Source: Oscillospiraceae bacterium (GTDB taxonomy: Bacteria > Bacillota > Clostridia > Oscillospirales > Ruminococcaceae). From it: a stretch of DNA of 5,652 nucleotides. The stretch spans positions 1-5,652 of the forward strand of contig JAHHUE010000085.1 of assembly GCA_020024155.1 (NCBI GenBank), given 5' to 3'. Below are positions 1-5,652 of the stretch, piece by piece. Positions within the stretch are counted from its first letter, which is position 1. Every line of letters begins with the position of its first letter. The notes under the pieces are model-generated. The model was not told the origin of the DNA, did no database searches, and saw only the letters and a program-made list of their open reading frames with translations. The translations under genes were made by a program, and so were the position numbers.

Positions 1-36
1 AAATAATTTCTATCAATTAATCTATTTTATTTATAC

Positions 37-65
37 TTGAATATATATTTTAAAAGTGATATCAT
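37..65 (+). promoter_or_regulatory. tentative sigma-A-type promoter for the operon
   Basis: A -35-like TTGAAT (37-42, four of six consensus bases) is followed after 17 bases by a -10-like TATCAT (60-65, five of six). Transcription would start near 72 and leave a leader of about 80 bases. In DNA this AT-rich such matches arise easily by chance, so this is only the best-spaced candidate. A perfect TATAAT at 129-134 has no partner -35 and lies too close to the start codon. Confidence 0.3.
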
Positions 66-75
66 TATAAATGAT
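61..75. repeat. short inverted repeat overlapping the putative -10/start site
   Basis: ATCATT (61-66) and AATGAT (70-75) are perfect inverted arms around a 3-base centre. The element would overlap the tentative -10 box and transcription start, a position suited to a repressor operator. It does not fit the Fur or PerR 7-1-7 consensus when aligned by eye. With so few G/C bases it may be chance. Confidence 0.25.
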
Positions 76-138
76 TATTTCAAGAAATATAGTTAATTTA
101 TTAGGGTAAAGAAATTTAAATTATTACATATAATATAT

Positions 139-146
139 GGAAGTGA
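139..146 (+). promoter_or_regulatory. ribosome binding site of the adenylation gene
   Basis: GGAAGTGA differs by one base from the ideal GGAGGTGA complement of the 16S rRNA tail. Its GGAAG core ends 7 bases before the ATG at 151, which supports that start. Confidence 0.6.
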
Positions 147-150
147 CGAT

Positions 151-1668
151 ATGAAAAAGAATGTGTTGGAATATCTAGAAAAAACAGCATTATCATCAAA
201 TGATTCAGTAATTGTTGATGAAAATAGAACTTGTAGTTATGCTGAATTACTTGAATACAGCAAAAGAATTGGTAGTTATCTTGCAGAAAAAACATCTGAA
301 AATATGCCGATAGCAGTATTGATGGAAAAAAGTATTGATACACTAAGTGCTTTTTTCGGGATTGCTTATGCAGGCTGTTACTATACTTTATTAAATCCAG
401 ATTTGCCAACAGTAAGACTTGAGCATGTACAAAGTGTTCTTGAAGCTAAATATGTTATTACAGATAATGCACACAGAGAATGCGCTGAAAAAATCTTTCC
501 TTCAGATAGAATTTTGATGATTGATGATTTAAAAAAATCAGAAATAAATCAAGTAACTTTAAACTCTATTAGAGAAAGAGTTATAGATACAGACCCTTTG
601 TATATCAATTTTACATCCGGCTCAACAGGCACACCTAAAGGTGTTGTAATAAGTCATCGTTCAGTTATTGACTTTATAGATGTATTTACAGAAATTTTTG
701 ACATTACTTCAAATGATACGATAGGCAACCAAGCTCCATTTGATTTTGATGTTTCTGTTAAAGATATCTATTCTGCATTGAAGACTGGTGCAAGCCTTGT
801 TATAATACCAAAAAGATTATTCTCTATGCCAATGGATTTATTAGACTTTATTTGTGAAAATAATGTAACTACAATGATTTGGGCTGTTTCTGCACTTGTG
901 TTAATAAATGTTTTTCATGCATTAGATTATAAAACTCCTAATACGGTGAAAAAGGTTATTTTCAGTGGTGAAGTTATGCCAATGAAACATCTTAAATCAT
1001 GGATGGAACACTTGCCAGAAGCAGAGTTTATAAATGTTTATGGACCTACAGAAATAACATGCAACTGCACATATCATAAAATTGATCGTAATAGAAAATA
1101 TGAAAATGGTATACCAGTTGGTAAAGCTTTTCCAAATGAGAGAGTATTACTACTTGATGAAAATGATAAATGTATCACAGAAACAGATATTCCAGGGGAA
1201 ATTTGTGTAAGTGGTACTGCTGTTGGTTTGGGATATTATAAAGACAATGTACAAACTAGTCAAAAATTCTTACAAAATCCGGTTAATAACAGATATTTTG
1301 AAAGAATTTACAGAACTGGGGATCTTGGTTGCTATGATGAAGAAGGAAATATTAAGTTTCTTGGTAGAAAAGATTTCCAAATTAAATATAAAGGTCATCG
1401 TATAGAATTGGAAGAAATTGAAAAAGCAATGTTGGACCTTGACGGAATAGAACAGTCTTGTTGTGTGTTTGATGGCGATAAAGATAGACTGTATGGCTTT
1501 TATGTTGGAACCATGGATAGCAAAGAATTGTACAATACATTATCAGAAAAATTACCTGTTTATATGATTCCGGGAAGATTAAAACAAATGGAATGCTTGC
1601 CATTAACTAAAAATGGTAAAATTGACAGAAAGAATTTGCTTGAAAGTGTTGGGAGAAAATCAAAATGA
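151..1668 (+). CDS. DltA-like amino-acid adenylation enzyme (carrier-protein ligase)
   Basis: This 505-residue stand-alone enzyme of the AMP-forming ANL superfamily should activate an amino acid with ATP and load it on the pantetheine arm of the carrier encoded two genes downstream, in the cytoplasm. All core motifs are present: P-loop FTSGSTGTPKG (154-164), FDVSV (199-203), VYGPTE (296-301), YRTGDL (387-392), the hinge GRKDFQIKYKGHRIELEEIE (405-424), and GKIDR (489-493) with catalytic Lys490. Length and lack of condensation or carrier domains match DltA. By-eye alignment puts Asp200 at the amino-binding position 235 of PheA, while the DltA hallmark CGE reads SGE here (Ser272) and Lys204 sits at pocket position 239, so D-alanine is not assured as substrate. 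GGAAGTGA at 139 supports this start. Its TGA overlaps the next ATG (ATGA), suggesting coupled translation. The family is certain, the substrate unknown. Confidence 0.93.
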   Translation: MKKNVLEYLEKTALSSNDSVIVDENRTCSYAELLEYSKRIGSYLAEKTSENMPIAVLMEKSIDTLSAFFGIAYAGCYYTLLNPDLPTVRLEHVQSVLEAKYVITDNAHRECAEKIFPSDRILMIDDLKKSEINQVTLNSIRERVIDTDPLYINFTSGSTGTPKGVVISHRSVIDFIDVFTEIFDITSNDTIGNQAPFDFDVSVKDIYSALKTGASLVIIPKRLFSMPMDLLDFICENNVTTMIWAVSALVLINVFHALDYKTPNTVKKVIFSGEVMPMKHLKSWMEHLPEAEFINVYGPTEITCNCTYHKIDRNRKYENGIPVGKAFPNERVLLLDENDKCITETDIPGEICVSGTAVGLGYYKDNVQTSQKFLQNPVNNRYFERIYRTGDLGCYDEEGNIKFLGRKDFQIKYKGHRIELEEIEKAMLDLDGIEQSCCVFDGDKDRLYGFYVGTMDSKELYNTLSEKLPVYMIPGRLKQMECLPLTKNGKIDRKNLLESVGRKSK

Positions 1669-2846
1669 ATTATGAACAAATAAAAAATCTGACACAACAA
1701 TACCCAACTCCAATGTATGCATTTGATGTGAAAGCATTGAAAGAAAGAGTTGAATATTTGAAAAGCTGTTTGCCAGATAATGTTGACTTGTGTTATGCAG
1801 TAAAAGCAAATACTTTTATTATAAAAGAACTTATTGATTATGTACCAAGATTTGAGATTTGTTCTCCAGGGGAGGAATATGTTTGCGAAAGATTAAATGT
1901 TCCAATGGAGAAAATGGTAATATCTGGTGTATATAAAACACCTGAATTTATTGAAAGTCTTGTAGCTAAACATGACGATGTTGGAATTTATACAATTGAG
2001 TCTATGGAGCATTTTAGACTTCTTAAAGAATTATCTTTAAAATATTCAAAAAAACTTTCTGTACTTATTAGATTGACAAGTGGAAACCAGTTTGGTTTGG
2101 ATGAATCAGAAGTATGTGAAATTATTAAAAATGACAGAGATACATTTAATATTAAAGGTATTCAGTTTTTCTCTGGTACACAAAAACATTCATTAAAGAA
2201 ATTGAAGAGAGAAATTGATTATGTTGATGAATTTCTTCAAAAACTTCAAAGTGAATACAACTTTGTATCGGAGGAATTAGAGTTTGGCCCAGGGTTTCAA
2301 GTCGTTTATTTCCAAGGTGAAGAATATGATGAAACAGCATTTTTAGAAGAATTTTCAAAAATGCTCAACGACATGACATTTAAGGCTAAAATTACACTTG
2401 AACTTGGAAGAAGTATAGCAGCTAGTTGCGGTACTTATATTACAAAGGTTGTTGATAAGAAAACAAATAAAAAGCAAAACTATGCTATTGTTGATGGTGG
2501 TATAAATCATTTGGTATATTATGGACAAACTATGGCCATGAAAATTCCAAACTACAAATTATTGCCTGAAAGAGAGTCTGGTAACGAAGAAAACTGGAAT
2601 TTATGTGGTTCACTTTGCACAATTAACGATATTCTTGTAAAACAATTACCAGTAACAAATTTACAAATAGGCGACATTTTTGCTTTTGAAAAAGCTGGTG
2701 CATATTGTATGACAGAAGGAATTTCTCTCTTTTTAAGCAGAGAACTTCCAGGAGTTGTGATTGTTAAAGAAGATGGAGAAACAGTATTGGTAAGAAATTT
2801 AATACCAACTGATCCAATAAATACACCTAATTATGAAAGGAAATAA
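1665..2846 (+). CDS. fold-type III PLP-dependent decarboxylase, probably acting on an aminoacyl carrier
   Basis: This 393-residue protein has the alanine-racemase-like barrel and C-terminal beta domain of the ornithine/diaminopimelate decarboxylase family. Lys47 in YAVKANT is the expected PLP Schiff-base lysine. Other landmarks are FGPGF (207-211), ELGRS (246-250), VDGGINHL (276-283), Cys318 in CTIND (318-322) and GAY (345-347). Several differ from LysA: the usual HIGSQ reads FSGTQ (169-173), EPGR reads ELGR, the glycine-rich loop reads GPG, and CESGD reads CTIND, so the Glu after the catalytic Cys is Thr. Type III decarboxylases of this sort placed beside a ligase and carrier include BtrK and VinO, which decarboxylate aminoacyl-ACP. 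By analogy this one may convert the loaded amino acid to an omega-amino acyl group on the carrier. It starts in the ATGA overlap with the ligase; GGGAGA at 1651-1656 is the ribosome site. A free amino acid substrate remains possible. Confidence 0.9.
   Translation: MNYEQIKNLTQQYPTPMYAFDVKALKERVEYLKSCLPDNVDLCYAVKANTFIIKELIDYVPRFEICSPGEEYVCERLNVPMEKMVISGVYKTPEFIESLVAKHDDVGIYTIESMEHFRLLKELSLKYSKKLSVLIRLTSGNQFGLDESEVCEIIKNDRDTFNIKGIQFFSGTQKHSLKKLKREIDYVDEFLQKLQSEYNFVSEELEFGPGFQVVYFQGEEYDETAFLEEFSKMLNDMTFKAKITLELGRSIAASCGTYITKVVDKKTNKKQNYAIVDGGINHLVYYGQTMAMKIPNYKLLPERESGNEENWNLCGSLCTINDILVKQLPVTNLQIGDIFAFEKAGAYCMTEGISLFLSRELPGVVIVKEDGETVLVRNLIPTDPINTPNYERK
2835..2842 (+). promoter_or_regulatory. 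ribosome binding site of the carrier protein gene
   Basis: GAAAGGAA lies 8 bases before the ATG at 2851 and inside the last codons of the decarboxylase gene. It decides the start: the earlier in-frame ATG at 2833 lies upstream of it and would add only six residues (MKGNKN) with no ribosome site of its own. Confidence 0.7.
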
Positions 2847-2850
2847 AAAT

Positions 2851-3081
2851 ATGGAAGAATTGATTGAAATTTTGGAAGGTATTCAGCCAGGTTTAGACTA
2901 TGAAACATGTGCAGATTTGATTGATGGACATCGTTTAGATTCATTGTCTATTATTTCTTTGATTGCAGAATTGGAAGATGAGTTTGATATTACAATACCA
3001 ACAGTTGAAGTAATTCCAGAAAATTTTAATTCTGCAAAAAATATGTGGAATATGATTGTTCGTCTTCAGGAGGAAGAATAA
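2851..3081 (+). CDS. acyl (aminoacyl) carrier protein, DltC-like
   Basis: This acidic 76-residue protein has the size and four-helix pattern of a carrier protein. The DSL motif (30-32) places Ser31 (codon at 2941) as the 4'-phosphopantetheine attachment site, at the start of the predicted helix II (SLSIISLIAELEDEFDI). It should carry the amino acyl group from the ligase, present it to the decarboxylase and hand it to the MBOAT protein. DltC proteins are about 78-80 residues, so the length fits; the C-terminal helix ends in an acidic EEE tail. It begins 4 bases after the decarboxylase stop and ends 2 bases before the MBOAT start, so it is deep inside the operon. No phosphopantetheinyl transferase is encoded here, so one must act from elsewhere. 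I leave the symbol empty because the cargo may not be D-alanine. Confidence 0.92.
   Translation: MEELIEILEGIQPGLDYETCADLIDGHRLDSLSIISLIAELEDEFDITIPTVEVIPENFNSAKNMWNMIVRLQEEE
3068..3073 (+). promoter_or_regulatory. strong ribosome binding site of the MBOAT gene
   Basis: A perfect AGGAGG overlaps the last codons of the carrier gene, 10 bases before the ATG at 3084. It selects that ATG over the earlier in-frame ATG at 3045, which would overlap the carrier gene by 37 bases and add a polar 13-residue leader ahead of the first membrane segment. Confidence 0.85.
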
Positions 3082-3083
3082 GA

Positions 3084-4676
3084 ATGTCATCATACTGTTC
3101 ATTAGTTTATCTAATGATATTTTTGCCAGGAGTTATACTTTTGTACAGTATAACTCCTCAAAAACATAAATGGAAATCTTTGTTGTTTTCAGGTTATGCT
3201 TTTTTTTGGATTATTAGCGGAAAATTACTTATTTATTTAATTCTAACTACATTTTCAATGCATTATTTTGGCATTTGGATGGAAACAATACAAAGAGATA
3301 GAAAGTTAGAATTATCAGAGGCAGATAAATCAGAAAAGAAAGCTATAAAAGCAAAATATCAAAAAAAATTAACTCAAATTGTAACATTTGCAGTTATATT
3401 ACATATTGGTGCATTAGTTGTTCTTAAATATACTAAATTTTTTGGAACAAACATAAATACACTCCTTACAACATTAGATATTCCTTTTCAATTTGATATT
3501 CCTTCATTTATGTTACCAATTGGTATTTCTTTCTATACAATGGAAGCTGTATCATATCTTTTTGACGTGTATAGAGGAGTTATTAAAGCTGAAAAAAATC
3601 TTGCAAAACTTGCAGTTTATATTAGTTTCTTCCCACAGATTATGGAAGGCCCAATTGCAAGATACTCTCAAACAGCAGATCAGCTTTGGAAATGTGAAAA
3701 AATTTCTTATAATAACATGACTATGGGTATACAGCGTATACTTTATGGTATGCTTAAGAAAGTTGTAATTGCAGACCGCTTGAATATGTTTATTGATGAA
3801 GTATTTTCAAAATACACAAACTACGATGGCGGTGTGACAATGGTTGCAATGATATTTTATACTTGTCAATTATATATGGAATTTTCAGGTACAATGGATG
3901 TTATAATTGGTAGTGGTCAAATTTTTGGAATTAAACTGCCAGAGAACTTCAAACAACCATTTTTCTCTAAAACAATTTCAGATTTCTGGACAAGATGGCA
4001 CATAACATTAGGGGCTTGGTTTAGAGACTATATCTTCTACCCAATGTCAATGTCTAAACCATTAAAACAAATTACATTAAAATCAAGAAAATATTTAGGT
4101 AACCATTTTGGACCATTGATTGCAGGTTCAATTGCATTGTTTAGTGTATGGATTTGCAACGGTTTATGGCATGGTGCTGCATGGAGCTATATTTTCTTTG
4201 GGCTATTCCATTTTAGCTTGATATTAACAGGCAATATAATAGAACCATTTGTAAAATTTATTACAGATAAATTGCATATTAATAGAAATAAATGGTATTA
4301 TGTTGGAATGCAAATAATCAGAACTGTAATTTTAGTAAATATAGGTGAGTTATTCTTCCGTGCACAAGGATTGCGTGCAGGATTATTTATGTTTAAAAAT
4401 ATGATTACTAACTTTTCATTGGCATCAATAATAGACGGAAGTATTTTTAAATTAGGCATAGATAAACATGATATTTTAATTGTTTTTATAGCTTGTTTAA
4501 TTGTGTTAATTGTTTCTATTTTGAAAGAAAAAGGTGTTTCTATTAGAGAAACTATAGCTAAACAAAATATTGTGATTAGATGGGCAATATACTATGCGAT
4601 GATTATGTTCATAATAATTTTTGGTGCTTATGGATCTCAGTATGTGCCAATAGACCCAATTTATGCGAATTTCTAG
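3084..4676 (+). CDS. MBOAT-family membrane acyltransferase (DltB/AlgI type)
   Basis: This 530-residue polytopic membrane protein should move the acyl group from the carrier at the cytoplasmic face to an acceptor outside. Family marks are the N-terminal FLPG and Y-x-x-x-P segment (13-25), LPIGISFYTMEAVSYLFDVYRG (144-165), QIMEGPIARYSQ (185-196), DFWTRWHITL (300-309) and NGLWHGAAW (359-367) with the catalytic His363; His306 is the second conserved histidine. About ten or more hydrophobic segments are visible, with a charged loop rich in Lys and Glu at 70-96. The length and the C-terminal FGAYGSQYVPIDPIY (513-527) resemble AlgI/PatA-type proteins more than the roughly 400-residue DltB. The gene begins 2 bases after the carrier stop with a perfect ribosome site, and contains a strong inverted repeat at codons 15-25. 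The donor is presumably the neighbouring carrier; the acceptor (teichoic acid, exopolysaccharide or other glycan) is not shown. Confidence 0.94.
   Translation: MSSYCSLVYLMIFLPGVILLYSITPQKHKWKSLLFSGYAFFWIISGKLLIYLILTTFSMHYFGIWMETIQRDRKLELSEADKSEKKAIKAKYQKKLTQIVTFAVILHIGALVVLKYTKFFGTNINTLLTTLDIPFQFDIPSFMLPIGISFYTMEAVSYLFDVYRGVIKAEKNLAKLAVYISFFPQIMEGPIARYSQTADQLWKCEKISYNNMTMGIQRILYGMLKKVVIADRLNMFIDEVFSKYTNYDGGVTMVAMIFYTCQLYMEFSGTMDVIIGSGQIFGIKLPENFKQPFFSKTISDFWTRWHITLGAWFRDYIFYPMSMSKPLKQITLKSRKYLGNHFGPLIAGSIALFSVWICNGLWHGAAWSYIFFGLFHFSLILTGNIIEPFVKFITDKLHINRNKWYYVGMQIIRTVILVNIGELFFRAQGLRAGLFMFKNMITNFSLASIIDGSIFKLGIDKHDILIVFIACLIVLIVSILKEKGVSIRETIAKQNIVIRWAIYYAMIMFIIIFGAYGSQYVPIDPIYANF
3120..3164 (+). 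repeat. perfect 12-base inverted repeat, likely RNA hairpin inside the MBOAT gene
   Basis: AGGAGTTATACT (3128-3139) and AGTATAACTCCT (3147-3158) are perfectly complementary around the 7-base loop TTTGTAC. After a two-base bulge (CC, 3126-3127) the stem can extend by six pairs (3120-3125 with 3159-3164). It lies about 45 bases after the start codon and covers codons for Pro15 to Pro25. No T-tract follows, so it is not a normal intrinsic terminator. Plausible roles are a 3'-end stabiliser or RNase stop for the upstream transcript, a brake on early translation, or a DNA operator. The left arm includes an AGGAG core that the right arm masks. Its structure is seen directly; its function is inferred. 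Confidence 0.6.
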
Positions 4677-4680
4677 GAGA
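4675..4680 (+). promoter_or_regulatory. ribosome binding site of the SGNH gene, overlapping the MBOAT stop
   Basis: AGGAGA starts within the TAG stop of the MBOAT gene and lies 7 bases before the ATG at 4688. It identifies that ATG as the start; the open frame extends back to an ATG at 4580, but that part overlaps the MBOAT gene and encodes no sensible leader. Confidence 0.8.
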
Positions 4681-4687
4681 TTATAAA

Positions 4688-5650
4688 ATGAAAGTAAACT
4701 TAAGAAATTGTTTCAAAGCCGGCTTTTTTTTGTTGGGGTTGATTATAATTTTAACTTTTTTCTCTAATATTTTCGTTCCAAAAGACAGCACAGCACAACA
4801 TGGAAGTCATGAGGGTAGAGCAATGGGTATTTTGGCTGAAAAAGATAATTCCATTGATGTCTTGATTATAGGTGATAGTGAATCATATTGCGCATTTTCT
4901 CCAATGGAGATGTGGAATAGTTATGGTTTTACATCATATGCAGGTGGTTCATCAGCACAAAAAATTAGCGAAACATATGAATACTTAGTAGCGGCATTAG
5001 AAAAACAAAAGCCATCAGTTGTAGTATTTGAAACTAATTTATTAAAAAATAAAATTACAGGAAATCACTATATAAGATCTAAGTTAAGAACAAATTTTCC
5101 TATTTTTGAATACCATAACATGTGGAAGAGTACACCAATTAAAGATTATTTTTTGGCAAAACCAAATTATGTGGTAAATGACTATAAAGGTTATTATTTG
5201 CGTACAGATATAAAACCTGCTTCAACAGAAAATTATATGAAACCTTCTGATGAAATTTGGGAAATTGAAGATTTAAACCTTTTTGTTTTAAAGGAAATGG
5301 CAAATGTTTCTCAAAAAAATGGTGCTCAGTTTGTTTTAGTGAGTTCACCAAGTACATTAAACTGGAACTATAAAAAACATAATGCTGTTCAAATTTTCGC
5401 AGATAAAAATAATCTAGACTATTTTGATATGAATTTGGTTGCAGATGATATTGGTATTGATTGGAGTGTAGATACTAGAGATAAAGGAGACCATCTTAAT
5501 CATTCTGGTGCTGTTAAAGCATCTGTTTATTTAGGAAAATATTTACAAGAAAATTACAACTTACCTGATCATCGAAATGATGAAGATTATGCTGATTGGA
5601 ATAGATCATTAGAAAAATATAATAAAAAAGTTGCAGAAGCAAGTAAATAA
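4688..5650 (+). CDS. membrane-anchored SGNH/DltD-like protein, partner of the MBOAT
   Basis: This 320-residue protein has a short basic N-terminus and one hydrophobic segment (about 11-29), so it is probably anchored with its catalytic domain outside the cell. The SGNH hydrolase fold is marked by IGDSES (61-66) with nucleophile Ser64 and by GDHLNHSGA (267-275) with likely catalytic His269; Asp265 or Asp268 would complete the triad. YAGGSSAQKISETYEYL (84-100) and VVVFETN (111-117) fit the strand and helix that follow block I. SGNH proteins paired with MBOATs (DltD, AlgJ/AlgX) take part in final transfer to, or removal from, the polymer. Here it starts 11 bases after the MBOAT stop, which supports such a pairing. 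It is shorter than DltD (near 400 residues). A charged tail (291-320) follows the catalytic region. Whether it is a transferase, esterase or scaffold cannot be told from sequence. Confidence 0.87.
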   Translation: MKVNLRNCFKAGFFLLGLIIILTFFSNIFVPKDSTAQHGSHEGRAMGILAEKDNSIDVLIIGDSESYCAFSPMEMWNSYGFTSYAGGSSAQKISETYEYLVAALEKQKPSVVVFETNLLKNKITGNHYIRSKLRTNFPIFEYHNMWKSTPIKDYFLAKPNYVVNDYKGYYLRTDIKPASTENYMKPSDEIWEIEDLNLFVLKEMANVSQKNGAQFVLVSSPSTLNWNYKKHNAVQIFADKNNLDYFDMNLVADDIGIDWSVDTRDKGDHLNHSGAVKASVYLGKYLQENYNLPDHRNDEDYADWNRSLEKYNKKVAEASK

Positions 5651-5652
5651 TT

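Larger units (their letters stand above)
1..150 (+). other. AT-rich leader upstream of the operon
   Basis: This is the only non-coding stretch of any size. I see no credible gene here on either strand: the plus-strand ATGs at 71 and 137 open frames of only 12 and 5 codons and lack convincing ribosome sites. In particular there is no frame for a DltX-type small membrane peptide, which often precedes dltA in classical dlt operons. It holds a tentative promoter, a short inverted repeat and the ribosome site of the first gene, listed separately. Confidence 0.7.

Noticed and set aside
129..134. Perfect TATAAT as the operon's -10 box.
   Set aside because: No usable -35 lies 16-18 bases upstream, and transcription would begin about 10 bases before the ATG, inside the ribosome site.
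137..154. Five-codon leader frame ending in an overlap with the first gene's start codon.
   Set aside because: It has no ribosome site of its own, and its bases are the ribosome site of the real gene.
116..409. Open frames on the minus strand (also near 1382-1603, 2152-2358 and 5139-5357) and short plus-strand frames near 1211-1405 and 3493-3720.
   Set aside because: All lie within well-supported genes in other frames, have low-complexity or unrecognisable products and lack ribosome sites; they are shadows.
1926..1942. GGTGT/ACACC five-base inverted repeat with a 7-base loop in the decarboxylase gene.
   Set aside because: Five-base stems are expected often by chance in a window this long; no positional meaning is evident.
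1665..2846. Annotation as diaminopimelate decarboxylase (lysA).
   Set aside because: The fold is shared, but HIGSQ, EPGR and CESGD are all altered, and the gene is locked in an operon with a carrier-protein ligase and not with lysine genes.
151..3081. A nonribosomal peptide or polyketide biosynthetic cluster.
   Set aside because: There is no condensation, ketosynthase or thioesterase domain, and the operon runs directly into an MBOAT/SGNH pair, so a dlt-like decoration pathway explains the set better.
4714..4731. Palindrome AAAGCCGGCTTT (4715-4724 core region) followed by a run of eight T, resembling a terminator near the start of the SGNH gene.
   Set aside because: With a real loop only about four base pairs remain, too weak for an intrinsic terminator, and the bases encode the start of the membrane anchor (KAGFFLLG). 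Most likely a coding coincidence.
5568..5581. ATCAT/ATGAT stem with a CGAA loop near the end of the last gene.
   Set aside because: It is only five AT-rich pairs, lies in coding sequence about 70 bases before the stop and has no T-tract, so it is not a terminator.

Overview
The window is a low-GC (about 30% by eye), tightly packed, single-strand locus. The protein families, strong AGGAGG-type ribosome sites and AT-rich codon use point to Bacillota, most likely a Clostridia/Lachnospiraceae-type gut anaerobe. The genus is inferred and cannot be fixed from the sequence. No RNA genes, mobile elements, CRISPR arrays or terminators were seen.

Layout: positions 1-150 are an AT-rich leader with a tentative promoter, a short inverted repeat and the first ribosome site. 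Five plus-strand genes follow as one apparent operon: (1) a DltA-like amino-acid adenylation enzyme, 151-1668; (2) a fold-type III PLP decarboxylase, 1665-2846, overlapping gene 1 by 4 bases; (3) a small acyl carrier protein, 2851-3081; (4) an MBOAT-family membrane acyltransferase, 3084-4676; (5) a membrane-anchored SGNH/DltD-like protein, 4688-5650. The window ends 2 bases after the last stop, so a terminator or further genes would lie outside.

The plan is that of a dlt (D-alanylation) operon: adenylation enzyme, carrier protein, MBOAT and SGNH partner. The striking addition is a PLP decarboxylase between the ligase and the carrier. Its motifs depart from diaminopimelate decarboxylase (LysA) at several active-site positions. 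Known precedents for a ligase/carrier/type III decarboxylase set are BtrK in butirosin biosynthesis (glutamyl-ACP to 4-aminobutyryl-ACP) and VinN/VinL/VinO in vicenistatin biosynthesis (3-methylaspartyl-ACP to 3-aminoisobutyryl-ACP). The working model is therefore: the ligase loads an amino acid, perhaps an acidic one, on the carrier; the decarboxylase trims it on the carrier to an omega-amino acyl group; and the MBOAT/SGNH pair passes that group to an extracytoplasmic polymer. This would be a dlt-like system decorating the envelope with a decarboxylated amino acid (for example beta-alanine or GABA) instead of D-alanine. The gene families are well supported; the substrate and acceptor are inference.

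A second, separate signal is a perfect 12-base inverted repeat (3128-3139 / 3147-3158, 7-base loop, extendable by 6 outer pairs) about 45 bases inside the MBOAT gene. It is a good candidate for an intra-operon RNA hairpin separating expression of the soluble carrier from that of the membrane protein.
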